NCBI GenBank assembly: GCA_964594065.1
Contig: CAZQKX010000009.1
Location: forward strand, 13,448-77,447
Length of the DNA stretch: 64,000 nucleotides
Reading direction: 5' to 3'
Source of the DNA: 4572-13 sp964594065
GTDB lineage: Bacteria; Planctomycetota; Phycisphaerae; Sedimentisphaerales; Anaerohalosphaeraceae
Both the position numbers and the translations under genes were made by a program. Positions 18,150 through 26,557 of the stretch are shown one piece after another (the stretch's first letter is position 1; each line of letters begins with the position of its first letter). Below the pieces are notes generated by a model that had not been told where the DNA came from, searched no databases, and was given only the letters and a program-made list of their open reading frames with translations.

Positions 18150-19685
18150 TGTGTTGTCCACCTCCACTAAAATTTCATCCGGCTCCAGAATGTCACAGCC
18201 GCGGTTTTCAAGGGTATTTCGCAGTTGCTGCATGAACGGGCTATCCTGACGTTGACTAAAGAGCATCGCGCTGGTGCAGCAGTCGGCAATTTTCGAGATT
18301 TTCTTTGATTCGGCGATTTGCGGGGCGTATAGAAGAATTCGGTCGTATTTTTTTGTGCACATATCAATGAGTTTAGCCGCCTTATCGGGGGTCAGCCGTT
18401 TAACCAGATCTGCAACCAGAAGGGCCAATCCTTTGAAATTACTTTTGGCCAGAAATTTTCCGGCTTTGTAATCAGGCATGGTCACTTCGAAGGCTTTTGC
18501 GACCGATTCTCGATGAATATCAAGATCCACCAGCAGGCAGGTCAGACCGGACCGGGAGAGCCGCACGGCCAGGTTCGCCGGAATTGTAACCGGCAACGCT
18601 TGATAGCTGTCTCCGGCGATCAGCACAATTTTTGTTTGATCAAAAGATTCGCTTCGCAAGATCTGTGCGACGAGTTCATAATGGCTTTTTGTTTTCAAGT
18701 TGTGACTCTGCCATAACATCCGTTGTCCCGGCTTAAGCAGTGATGAAGGCGATGCTTCCTGTCCCGTTGACGAGCAAGCGCTTTTCGCTTTCTTGTCAAC
18801 CGCTTCAAAGGGGTCATCGACCAGTTCACTCGAAACCGCCTTTATTTTTTGAGTCTGAGGTTCCGTTCCGTCCTCTTCAAGTGTTTGTGTGGCCTGATCA
18901 TATTTCCTGGAAACTGAGCCCAGCGAAAAAACGCTGATAACGGCTAGCATGATGATTAACGTTAACATGATGGACAACTCACACAGTACTGAAAAAACAG
19001 AGAACGATTGCTGTGAGCTTTCCATTGCTGAGATAATAAAGACACCAACAATTCCGATCACATAGATACAGCAGTGGATAATGGTTTCACACAAAGTAAA
19101 GCGGGCGGCTACGGATGCTAATGAAAAAAAACGACTGGCTTGTTCTGTTTGGCGGAGCAGCATCTCAACATCTTCTTCGCCGATGATGTTGGCCCGTCGT
19201 GCCGACTCAATATAAAGCTGTTTCACGCGAAGTGTTTTTTCAAAATAATCACGGATCAACGTTTGCACAGAACGCGATTGCCGGACGGCCATCCCCGCAA
19301 GCACCAGCAACAGGGCTCCAAGCAAGCCTGCGGACAATAAGACGCCGGATTGAAGCGGGCCGCTTAAATACTGTGCGATCAGACTGAAAGCCGAGCCGGT
19401 CAGGACGAGTTTTACGGCATAGACACTCGTGAATGTTCGAACGGCCGAGGCAATGATAAGGATATTGGAAAAGCCCTTCAGCTCATCTGCCGGGGTGTTC
19501 GAAAAGGCAATGAGTCCCATCGCAAAACTAATGAAAATACAAAATGAAAGCAGAATATCAGACAGAACCCCGGTTGCCGGCAGCAACAGACCCGCGATGA
19601 CCGCCAGCGATCCTGCTGTAAATAAGAGATTGTTTCCCGGCGCGCTGGTTCTTATTGAAGCGTCGCCGCTTTTGTGATTCTTCAC
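18141..19685 (-). CDS. FlhA-derived membrane domain fused to a degenerate ParA/BY-kinase-like domain
   Basis: This 514-residue protein occupies the usual flhA position after flhB. Residues about 20-260 align by eye with the FlhA membrane half: the LLLPATGVLSDILLSF segment, GFSNILIIASAVRTF, and the cytoplasmic-loop pattern KQLYIESARRANIIGEED followed by ASRFFSLASVAARFTL. Key FlhA residues, such as the Asp-rich AIDADLNAG loop, are lost. The FlhA cytosolic export platform is absent. Residues about 330-500 instead resemble a ParA/MinD or BY-kinase fold (NLAVRLSRSG, CLLVDLDIHRE), but the Walker A GKS/T is missing, so ATP hydrolysis is unlikely. A divergent FlhA paralogue or regulatory partner of the export gate is the inferred role. 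Confidence 0.7.
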   Translation of the reverse strand: MKNHKSGDASIRTSAPGNNLLFTAGSLAVIAGLLLPATGVLSDILLSFCIFISFAMGLIAFSNTPADELKGFSNILIIASAVRTFTSVYAVKLVLTGSAFSLIAQYLSGPLQSGVLLSAGLLGALLLVLAGMAVRQSRSVQTLIRDYFEKTLRVKQLYIESARRANIIGEEDVEMLLRQTEQASRFFSLASVAARFTLCETIIHCCIYVIGIVGVFIISAMESSQQSFSVFSVLCELSIMLTLIIMLAVISVFSLGSVSRKYDQATQTLEEDGTEPQTQKIKAVSSELVDDPFEAVDKKAKSACSSTGQEASPSSLLKPGQRMLWQSHNLKTKSHYELVAQILRSESFDQTKIVLIAGDSYQALPVTIPANLAVRLSRSGLTCLLVDLDIHRESVAKAFEVTMPDYKAGKFLAKSNFKGLALLVADLVKRLTPDKAAKLIDMCTKKYDRILLYAPQIAESKKISKIADCCTSAMLFSQRQDSPFMQQLRNTLENRGCDILEPDEILVEVDNTSP

Positions 19686-19691
19686 AATGAC

Positions 19692-20768
19692 CTATCCTAT
19701 CACCCGTTTTCTCTGCTTAAGTCTGTATATCATAGCAAGAATTTCGGCGACTGCAACATAGATATTTTGCGGGATAGGTTTTCCGATTTTAACGGCTGAA
19801 TACAGCGTTCTGGCCAACTGAGGCTTGCGAATGATTGGAACGCCGTAAGCTCTGGCGATTTCACGAATTCTGGCCGCAACGTGTTCGGTGCCTTTGGCCA
19901 CAACCACGGGGGAATGCATTGTCTTAGGGTCATATTTCAATGCGACAGCGACATGGGTTGGGTTGACGATGACCATGGTGGCCTTGGGAACCTCCTGCAT
20001 CATTCGTTTTCGTGTCATTTCCATCGCGATCCGCCGGATTCTCATCTTGACCTCCGGGGAACCGTCTGTATCTTTCAGTTCACGCTTGACTTCCTGTTTG
20101 GTCATTTTCAATTGATTTATGTGTTTAAATTTCTGGTAGATAACGTCGATGGTTGCGATGACCAGTAGAGCCAGTGTGATTCGAATCGTCAATCCGAGCA
20201 GGATACTTCCGAATTGACCGATGTATTGTGAGGGCGTTGTCCAATGCAGGCCGCTTAATTGGGCCAATCGACTTTTGATAAAAAAGCATGCTATCAGTGT
20301 GACCACGATCATTTTTGCGATTGAAAGCAGCAACTTGACAACCGAGCGAAAATCAAAGAGCTTCTCAATGCCTTTGACCGGGTTGATCGCGTTTAATTTC
20401 GGCACAAGCGCTTTCGGGGCGAAATTAAGCCCGCCGACAATGATGGATGCGAAAACAGATCCCACTGCCAGCGCCCCCAGGATCGGGCACATGACCGTCA
20501 GCGATTGAGCGATCTTATCGTTAAGAAAATCTTTAAAAAGGAGGGTATCGGTAAAACAGCTTGTGTTGCAGGAAATCCCGTCCTTTATGATATCCGCAAA
20601 CCAGCGGCACAGGCCGGGCGCGCCAATGGCCAACGCAATGACCATCGCCGCAATTGTAAATGTAGCCGGCAATTCCTGGCTTTGCGCAACCTGACCCTCC
20701 TCTTTGGCCTTTTGCAGACGACGCGGGGTCGGCTGTTCAGTTTTTTCGGATAGAGGTTTATCAGCCAT
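19692..20768 (-). CDS. flhB: Flagellar export switch protein FlhB
   Basis: FlhB is the substrate-specificity switch of the flagellar type III export gate. It starts with KPLSEKTEQPTPRRLQKAKEEGQ, the family signature (KTEQPTPRRL). It has four hydrophobic segments and an autocleavage site NPTH at residues 269-272 within VIVNPTHVAVALKYD. The 358-residue length is normal. It follows fliR by 15 bases. Confidence 0.96.
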   Translation of the reverse strand: MADKPLSEKTEQPTPRRLQKAKEEGQVAQSQELPATFTIAAMVIALAIGAPGLCRWFADIIKDGISCNTSCFTDTLLFKDFLNDKIAQSLTVMCPILGALAVGSVFASIIVGGLNFAPKALVPKLNAINPVKGIEKLFDFRSVVKLLLSIAKMIVVTLIACFFIKSRLAQLSGLHWTTPSQYIGQFGSILLGLTIRITLALLVIATIDVIYQKFKHINQLKMTKQEVKRELKDTDGSPEVKMRIRRIAMEMTRKRMMQEVPKATMVIVNPTHVAVALKYDPKTMHSPVVVAKGTEHVAARIREIARAYGVPIIRKPQLARTLYSAVKIGKPIPQNIYVAVAEILAMIYRLKQRKRVIG

Positions 20769-20783
20769 TGTTTTTGACTCCGT

Positions 20784-21536
20784 CTAAATCGGCAGCAATA
20801 CGATTAACAGTTCTGCAAATTTAGAAACGAAACTTTCGAGAAACGGTAAAAACAGGGTGACCAGGACCATACCGATCGCAACCCTGACAGGCATACTGAT
20901 AAAAAGAATATTCATCTCCGGGACGATCCTTGCGAAAATCGCAAACAGGCACAAAACCACCAAAAAACAGGCCAAAATCGGTCCCGAGATCTGGAGTGCT
21001 GCAGTAAACATTTCTGTTCCGCTTCGGATGATCGCCTCGGTCATGCTTGTGATGTCCATCGGAGTGCCGGCGGGCAGGATTTTGTAACTTCGGTGGATGA
21101 TCCTTAGAAATGCGTGATGACCATTGACGGCCAAAAACATCAAAAGGAAGATGATTTCCAGCAAACTTCCCAGTGGCTGGCCGCTGTCTCCGGTAAAGGG
21201 ATCGAATATTTGTGAACTGGTCAGTCCCATCTGCTGCTCAATAATTCCCGCCCCGACTTTAACGGCTTGAAACAGGATGCTGATCGTAATGCCGAGAGCG
21301 GCCCCGAATACCGCTTCATTGATAAGCATCATAAGGGCTTGAATGTCCTGAATTTCAGCAGGGAGAGAATCGATCGGGGCGAAGCCGCAAATAAAAAGGC
21401 TTGTAATAAAGATTACGGAGACCTTGATTCGCACCGGCAAACTGGGCCATCCGAAGATAGGCAAGATCACCATGAATGCAGATAAACGAGTCAGCACAAG
21501 CACAAAAGGCAACAATGTTGCGATCATATCACCCAT
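20784..21536 (-). CDS. fliR: Flagellar export gate protein FliR
   Basis: FliR is a membrane component of the FliPQR export gate. The 250-residue protein has about six hydrophobic segments. It shows the FliR pattern LTRLSAFMVILPIFG near the start, and the conserved FDPFTGDSGQPLGSLLEI-like loop around residue 117. It follows fliQ by 2 bases, the usual order. Confidence 0.94.
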   Translation of the reverse strand: MGDMIATLLPFVLVLTRLSAFMVILPIFGWPSLPVRIKVSVIFITSLFICGFAPIDSLPAEIQDIQALMMLINEAVFGAALGITISILFQAVKVGAGIIEQQMGLTSSQIFDPFTGDSGQPLGSLLEIIFLLMFLAVNGHHAFLRIIHRSYKILPAGTPMDITSMTEAIIRSGTEMFTAALQISGPILACFLVVLCLFAIFARIVPEMNILFISMPVRVAIGMVLVTLFLPFLESFVSKFAELLIVLLPI

Positions 21537-21538
21537 GG

Positions 21539-21808
21539 TTACTGTCCGATGGTCTGGATATATGAAAAGATATTAACGGTGAATTCGATAATGACGTCCA
21601 GCATCCAACCGCTGAAAATAATCGCGACAATCCCGACAGCCAGCAGTTTGGGGACGATCGACAGCGTTACGTCTCTGATGGAGGTTACGGCTTGAAACAG
21701 CGTTACGGTGACGCCGACAACAATACATGTGATCAGGATCGGAGCGCAAAGAAGCAGGCATGTTTCCAAAGTCTGACGTCCAATATATAAAACAAAACTG
21801 CTATCCAT
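21539..21808 (-). CDS. fliQ: Flagellar export gate protein FliQ
   Basis: FliQ is a small export-gate subunit with two transmembrane segments. The 89-residue length is typical. It contains the family core VTVTLFQAVTSIRDVTLSIVP between the two hydrophobic hairpins. It lies between fliP and fliR. Confidence 0.94.
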   Translation of the reverse strand: MDSSFVLYIGRQTLETCLLLCAPILITCIVVGVTVTLFQAVTSIRDVTLSIVPKLLAVGIVAIIFSGWMLDVIIEFTVNIFSYIQTIGQ

Positions 21809-21823
21809 GATGGTCTCTCGAAA

Positions 21824-22612
21824 TTATTGAAATCCTAAACAGAGGTTTTTAGCCAGCAAAGCCCAGCCATCAACAAGAATGAACAGGATAAGCTTAAACG
21901 GCATGGAGATCATGGCTGGCGGCATCATCATCATTCCCGCACTAAGCAGGATATTGGCGATGATCAAATCAATTAAAAGGAACGGGATAAAAAGAAGGCA
22001 CCCGATTTCAAACGCCGTCTGGAATTCACTGATAATAAATGCCGGGATCACAATATGCATACCCAGATCAAGCGGATTTTCCGGCATACGAACCTCAGCC
22101 ATTTCTAAAAACAGCCCGAGAGCACTTTCCCGGCACTGCGATAACATAAATTCCTTTAAAACTTTTGAGGAGATCGTCCAGCCCTCCTCAAAAGACATGA
22201 TTTCCTGCAAATAAGGCTGTACCGCCGTTGAGTTGATCTTTGAAAAGGTCGGCGCCATCGTAAACAATGTCAAAAACAGCGACAAGCCGATAACGGCCAT
22301 TGTGGGAGGAATGTTTTGAGTGCCCAATGCCCGCCGAGCAAAGCTCATAACGATAACAATGCGTGTGAAGGAGGTTGTGATGACCAGCAAACTGGGTAGA
22401 ACCGCCAATCCGGTGAAAACGATGACAAGTTTAATTGGCGTGGCCCAGTCTTTTCCTTCTTCTTCGTTGGCGGTGGCCTTATCGACGACTTTTAACAGGT
22501 CTCCGACCGAGGGTATATTGCCGTTGGGCGGGGCCGAATCGCTTTCGGCCAATGAGATCGACCCCAATAGTAAAGCGGCGAACAAAATGAAAATATATTT
22601 ATAGCTGATCAT
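21824..22612 (-). CDS. fliP: Flagellar export gate protein FliP
   Basis: FliP is the core export-gate subunit. After a signal peptide, it has the TSFTRIVIVMSFARRALGTQNIPP motif and GLSLFLTLFTMAP. RMPENPLDLGMHIVIPAFIISEFQTAFEIG and MMMMPPAMISMPFK follow, all diagnostic for FliP. I chose the ATG that overlaps the fliO stop (ATGA). An 18-residue upstream extension in the same frame would run back into fliO and looks spurious. Confidence 0.95.
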   Translation of the reverse strand: MISYKYIFILFAALLLGSISLAESDSAPPNGNIPSVGDLLKVVDKATANEEEGKDWATPIKLVIVFTGLAVLPSLLVITTSFTRIVIVMSFARRALGTQNIPPTMAVIGLSLFLTLFTMAPTFSKINSTAVQPYLQEIMSFEEGWTISSKVLKEFMLSQCRESALGLFLEMAEVRMPENPLDLGMHIVIPAFIISEFQTAFEIGCLLFIPFLLIDLIIANILLSAGMMMMPPAMISMPFKLILFILVDGWALLAKNLCLGFQ

Positions 22613-23046
22613 TTTGGATCTGCGTCCTGCTCGCCGTCTGAGGATTTTACCGGTGTGACGTTGCACAGTTTGGTGATTCGGTCCGGTGTGATGCCAAGCA
22701 GGACCGTCTGGTCTCCGATTTCGACTAAGTGAAGGCTTTTTCGAACCCCGATCGAAACATGCTCAACCACTCGTATACGTTTATTTGAAACTTTATTCAG
22801 TTTCGGCCCAAGTCTTTTGGTGAGAAAAAGGGCACAAATGCCGAGAATTACGACGTAAACAATAGCTTTTATGGTTTTGATGAGGATTTCGGTGTTTTTG
22901 CCGGCATCTTCGGGCTTGCTGAGTACAGGGTCTTTTTTCAGCAGGGGCTTGTCATCGGTTTTTGGGGCAATATCCTGTTCTGCCAGGACCGGCAGAGCCA
23001 GAAGCACTAACAATAGTATCCATAATAACGTTTTATATTGAGTCAT
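22609..23046 (-). CDS. fliO: Flagellar biosynthesis protein FliO
   Basis: FliO is a bitopic membrane protein that helps FliP assemble. The chosen ATG gives a signal-peptide-like N-terminus, an acidic/Lys-rich spacer, a transmembrane segment (about residues 78-98), and the FliO cytoplasmic domain. That domain has RIRVVEHVSIGVRKSLHLVEIG and TVLLGITPDRIT, which are characteristic. The stop overlaps the fliP start. An in-frame start 15 codons earlier is less likely. A 205-bp gap separates it from the upstream motB homologue. Confidence 0.85.
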   Translation of the reverse strand: MTQYKTLLWILLLVLLALPVLAEQDIAPKTDDKPLLKKDPVLSKPEDAGKNTEILIKTIKAIVYVVILGICALFLTKRLGPKLNKVSNKRIRVVEHVSIGVRKSLHLVEIGDQTVLLGITPDRITKLCNVTPVKSSDGEQDADPK

Positions 23047-23251
23047 AAACACACGATCCCGACAGAATGCTTTTACATTAAATAAAAGCAAATATTGTGC
23101 CTATTCTCAAAAAGTTGATGAAATTGCGAAAAACACGGCACCAAGGGCATTTCCTGATAGCCGGATGCCTTCAGATGTTGAATTATTTGACACGCCTTAG
23201 ACAGTAAAAAGATCTGTTTTGCTGAATTCTCTCCTGTAATGAGGCATTGTT

Positions 23252-23953
23252 TCACTCAGGGTACTCGCTGCTGGATATGACGATCCAGAGGTGTGAGCTT
23301 AACGTATTTTGCGCGGTTGAAAACCAGGAGCTCTCTGCTCCCATGGCAATGATGCTTATTGCCGGATTATCGATCAATTCCTTCAAATAAAGGGCGGCTG
23401 ACTGAGACCGTTGTGCACCAACCGAAATATTGGATGACGCATCATGGTCCGGCATGCCGACGATATACAGACAAACACTGCCGTCGGCTTTTTTAAGGTT
23501 CTGGGCGATGTTACCCAAGGATTCTTTATGGTCGCCGCTCAATTGACTGCCGCCGCGGGGAAACAGGATATCAGTTGCAAGAACATTGGTCCCGGAACCG
23601 GAATCATTCCGCGCGTTATTCATTTCAGACATTTTTTTGATGGATTCTCGTAGCCGTTCCTGATCAGGATCGATCATTCGGCCCGGCGGTTTTCCTTTGG
23701 ACTCTGCTTCGAAATGATGCCTGTCTTTTTTAAATTGAGGTCCCGGACGAGACCCGAATAGCGTTCCCAATCCCATCTTGTCGATTGATTCAATAAACGA
23801 ATCCCGACTCTGATTAAACATTTCCGGGTCCTGAACTTTCGCCAGACTTAACAGCATAACAAAAAATGTCAGCAGGAGGGTCACCATATCAGAAAATGTC
23901 ACGATATAGGCCGGAACCTTTGCGCCGTCTTGTTGGTTTGATTTCCTGCTCAA
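23252..23953 (-). CDS. Second MotB-family stator protein (MotB paralogue)
   Basis: This is the second of two tandem MotB homologues, 233 residues. It has a short cytoplasmic start, then one transmembrane segment with the proton-path Asp22 in VTFSDMVTLLLTFFVML, as in MotB. The periplasmic half is OmpA-like (LFPRGGSQLSGDH, then the DHDASSNISVGAQRSQSAALYL element), but the usual NRRVEI-type peptidoglycan-binding end is degraded. It overlaps the upstream motB by 4 bases. It may form mixed stators with the other MotB; that is inference. Confidence 0.8.
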   Translation of the reverse strand: MSRKSNQQDGAKVPAYIVTFSDMVTLLLTFFVMLLSLAKVQDPEMFNQSRDSFIESIDKMGLGTLFGSRPGPQFKKDRHHFEAESKGKPPGRMIDPDQERLRESIKKMSEMNNARNDSGSGTNVLATDILFPRGGSQLSGDHKESLGNIAQNLKKADGSVCLYIVGMPDHDASSNISVGAQRSQSAALYLKELIDNPAISIIAMGAESSWFSTAQNTLSSHLWIVISSSEYPE

Positions 23954-24606
23954 TTAAATATTTCCTGGTCAAGAAATGCGATTTCCACAATCCTATTGTT
24001 ATTGATAAGGCTTTGTTTGGGATAAAGGCCTGTCACGGAGATACAAAGCCGGTTTTTTTTAATGCCGTGATTAGACAGATAATCAAAGATGGCTGCTGAC
24101 CGTGCGGGTCCCAGCAAATCTTGTTTAGCGCTGTATTCACAGATAAGAACACGGTTGGAAATGAGATCCATAGAGGCAATGATTTCCTTGAGATAAGATT
24201 TCCCTTTTCCGGACAGGACCACACCGTTGCCGTAAAAAAAAGAATTTGCGTTAAAAAGAAATACTTTACTGTTTTTAAAATCAATGGGGTCCAATTCCTG
24301 AGTGCTTTTATTGTCAATTTTATTCTCAGCAGGAGGTTTTTCGGCACCTTGTACCTTGAGTCGCTCATGATGAACCACATCTCTTTGTACGATGCCCTCA
24401 CTGGTAGTCATGGTATCGTTGCCCAGCGATGATAGTGCTTCCGAAAAAGCATCTCTGCGTGTGTGTATGTCTTTGTCGTCAAAAGATGAAAAAGTCAGCA
24501 GCAGCACAAAGAAAGTCAACAACAGTGTCATACAATCACTGAATGTAACCATCCATTCCGGCGCACCGGCGGCTTCTTCCTGACCATTTTCTTTTCTCGG
24601 TGCCAT
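23950..24606 (-). CDS. motB: Flagellar motor stator protein MotB
   Basis: MotB anchors the stator to peptidoglycan and carries protons with MotA. Residues 17-35 read EWMVTFSDCMTLLLTFFVL, with the essential Asp at 24. A periplasmic linker and an OmpA-like domain follow, with GPARSAAIFDYLSNHGIK and NNRIVEIAFL at the end. The N-terminus is Lys/Glu-rich, as usual. It overlaps motA by one base and a second motB-like gene by four, so all three should be co-translated. Confidence 0.9.
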   Translation of the reverse strand: MAPRKENGQEEAAGAPEWMVTFSDCMTLLLTFFVLLLTFSSFDDKDIHTRRDAFSEALSSLGNDTMTTSEGIVQRDVVHHERLKVQGAEKPPAENKIDNKSTQELDPIDFKNSKVFLFNANSFFYGNGVVLSGKGKSYLKEIIASMDLISNRVLICEYSAKQDLLGPARSAAIFDYLSNHGIKKNRLCISVTGLYPKQSLINNNRIVEIAFLDQEIFN

Positions 24607-25379
24607 TATGTTTTATCTTTGAACTTTTGCCGATATCTATGGGATACAAATGCGTGCATTTTAACTCGAATGGCGGTGGGGCTTTCTCCGTTGGCAATTG
24701 CATAGATCCCCTCAACGACCATTTCCTTTCCGACCACTTCTGCTTGGGAATAGATCCCCAGCTTTCCCGCTAGTGGGATAAACAGCAGGTTGGCGGCAAA
24801 AGCCCCATAAAATGTTGTCAACAGAGCGGTTGCCATTCCCTGCCCGATACTGCTCGGGTCTTCCATATTACACAACATTTGAACCAGACCGATCAATGTT
24901 CCGACCATCCCAAACGCTGGAGCGGCCGCTCCCATAAATTCGAGGATTTTTTTGCCGGTGGCGTGACGTTCCTGTAGGTACTGTATTTCAAGTGTCATGA
25001 TCTCACGGATGACCTCAGGTTTGCTGCCGTCGATCAACATCTGAAGCCCGCTGGACAAAAAGACATCCTTAATTGAGCCGACCTGCTGTTCCAGAGCCAA
25101 TGAACCATCCCGCCGATTGATTGTCGCAAACTCCACCATTTGCTGGACCAGATCCTGAGCTTCCGGTAGCTTGGTGAATAGCGTTTTCTTAGAAATGGAC
25201 ATGATGCTGAGGACTTGTGACAGCGAAAAGTGGATTAACGTTGCGCAGAGCATTCCGCCAATGGTAATGCCTAGCGAGGGAATGTTAATAAATACTTTCA
25301 GTCCGCCTGCCCCCGTGGCAATGGCGCCGATGATCAGCATTGACCCTAAAAGAATGCCTGCTATGGTTGTAATATCCAT
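24606..25379 (-). CDS. motA: Flagellar motor stator protein MotA
   Basis: MotA is the stator subunit that contacts FliG. The 257-residue protein has four hydrophobic segments. The family signatures are FINIPSLGITIGGMLCATLI near the start, the GMVGTLIGLVQMLCNMEDPSSIG element and MATALLTTFYGAFAANLLFIPLAGKL. It follows a MotE-like gene by 7 bases and lies inside the leftward flagellar operon. Confidence 0.95.
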   Translation of the reverse strand: MDITTIAGILLGSMLIIGAIATGAGGLKVFINIPSLGITIGGMLCATLIHFSLSQVLSIMSISKKTLFTKLPEAQDLVQQMVEFATINRRDGSLALEQQVGSIKDVFLSSGLQMLIDGSKPEVIREIMTLEIQYLQERHATGKKILEFMGAAAPAFGMVGTLIGLVQMLCNMEDPSSIGQGMATALLTTFYGAFAANLLFIPLAGKLGIYSQAEVVGKEMVVEGIYAIANGESPTAIRVKMHAFVSHRYRQKFKDKT

Positions 25380-25386
25380 TTTACGC

Positions 25387-26079
25387 TTACCCCTCGGTTG
25401 GATTCGATATTTCTTTTAATTTATTTGTAAATAAGGCCGCCAGTTGCGGCTGCGTTCTGGCCATTTCCGCCAGTAATTCAGCTTTGGTTCGGTCACCCAT
25501 GAAATACAGGATTTTAATGGCATTTTCGAGGCTCTCATAATCGCCCGGGACGTTGCTTGACGCTTGTGTCATATTGAGCAGGATTTTACTCGAGGCCACC
25601 GCCTCCATTTTATCATATGTTGCTGCGATCGAACGAAGGTTTCCGTTTTCTTCCTCTTGGATCCGGATGCGGGTTGTTTCTAATTGTTTTTGTTCCGCCT
25701 TGATCTTTGAGACTGTTTGCGCCAGTTCCACCTGCAGTTCAAGGAGCTTCTCGATGTCAGTGGCGATCTGTTCATGAAGCGTTTCCAGTTGTAATTTTTC
25801 TGTATCGAGCGCTTCGAATTTCTGGTTATATTCGTTGCTTTTTTCCCGTAGATCAAAGATCAGGCTTCGGAGTTCACTTTCCGCCATCGTTAGCTTCGGA
25901 GAGCCTGATGGTATAGACAGACCCGGTATGGCGCTGGCTTGAGGGTCTGAGGGGATAGATGTTTGTTGAGGACCGGTAGCTGTGCCGGTTACTGATTTGT
26001 CCGTTAGCCAGGCGGCCAGAAAAGTGCCGCTAAAACTGATAATCCCTACGGTGGAAATGATAAGCAGTCGCTTTTTCAT
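25387..26079 (-). CDS. MotE-like coiled-coil protein next to motA
   Basis: The 230-residue protein has an N-terminal signal anchor, a Pro/Ser-rich spacer, and a long coiled coil (about 70-155, Leu/Glu/Gln-rich). A C-terminal MgtE-N/FliG-M-like helical bundle follows (MEAVASSKILLNM, IKILYFMGDRTKAELLAEM). This order matches MotE-type periplasmic proteins found beside stator or fliJ genes in other bacteria. It sits between fliJ (1-base gap) and motA (7-base gap). A stator chaperone or assembly role is inferred from that context. Confidence 0.7.
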   Translation of the reverse strand: MKKRLLIISTVGIISFSGTFLAAWLTDKSVTGTATGPQQTSIPSDPQASAIPGLSIPSGSPKLTMAESELRSLIFDLREKSNEYNQKFEALDTEKLQLETLHEQIATDIEKLLELQVELAQTVSKIKAEQKQLETTRIRIQEEENGNLRSIAATYDKMEAVASSKILLNMTQASSNVPGDYESLENAIKILYFMGDRTKAELLAEMARTQPQLAALFTNKLKEISNPTEG

Positions 26080-26080
26080 A

Positions 26081-26557
26081 TTATAACTCTCCTTTCACTG
26101 CGGTTTCAAATTGGCCGCAGCGGTGTCTTGCGACACGAATTCCGAAGTTTTCATCCAACTCGTTTTGTTGAAGTTTGCGTTGTTCAACCAGGAAAGCATC
26201 ACAGGCCTTCTGGCGAATTTTCTGGAGCTTTTTAATATATCTTTTGATATCAATAAGTTCTGAGGTCTTTTCGGCCTCCTGTTGCTGAAGTTGTTGCACC
26301 TTTTTCTGGATTTGCCGGATTTCATCGTCGTTGGCTTTTGAGTTTTCCAGGAATATTTTTTGGCTGTCAAGTTTTTCATTTGCAGGCTTTTTTCGGATAT
26401 CTTTGAGTAAGCCGGCCAGGATTTGTTGTCTGCGCAACAGTTGAACACGCACTTGAGCCAGATGATATGTTGTTTCCGCTAACACAGCTTGTTTAATCTG
26501 TTCTTCTTTCATTTTAATTTCGAGAATTCGATCCAGTCGCCAGTGAAATTGCCTCAT
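26081..26557 (-). CDS. fliJ: Flagellar export protein FliJ
   Basis: FliJ is the coiled-coil stalk of the export ATPase. The 158-residue protein begins MRQFHWRLDRILEIK, the usual FliJ start. It is predicted to be two long helices with Lys/Glu/Gln heptads. It overlaps fliI by 4 bases, the standard gene pair. Confidence 0.88.
   Translation of the reverse strand: MRQFHWRLDRILEIKMKEEQIKQAVLAETTYHLAQVRVQLLRRQQILAGLLKDIRKKPANEKLDSQKIFLENSKANDDEIRQIQKKVQQLQQQEAEKTSELIDIKRYIKKLQKIRQKACDAFLVEQRKLQQNELDENFGIRVARHRCGQFETAVKGEL

Noticed and set aside
23130..23150. TTGGTGCCGTGTTTTTCGC on the minus strand as a sigma-54 promoter of fliO
   Set aside because: The GG to GC distance is too long by several bases.
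23073..23255. 60-codon - strand ORF between the second motB gene and fliO
   Set aside because: It overlaps the motB-like stop by a GTGA and is in the right strand, but the translated sequence has no recognisable pattern and the fliO start lies inside the same area. Kept as an empty gap.
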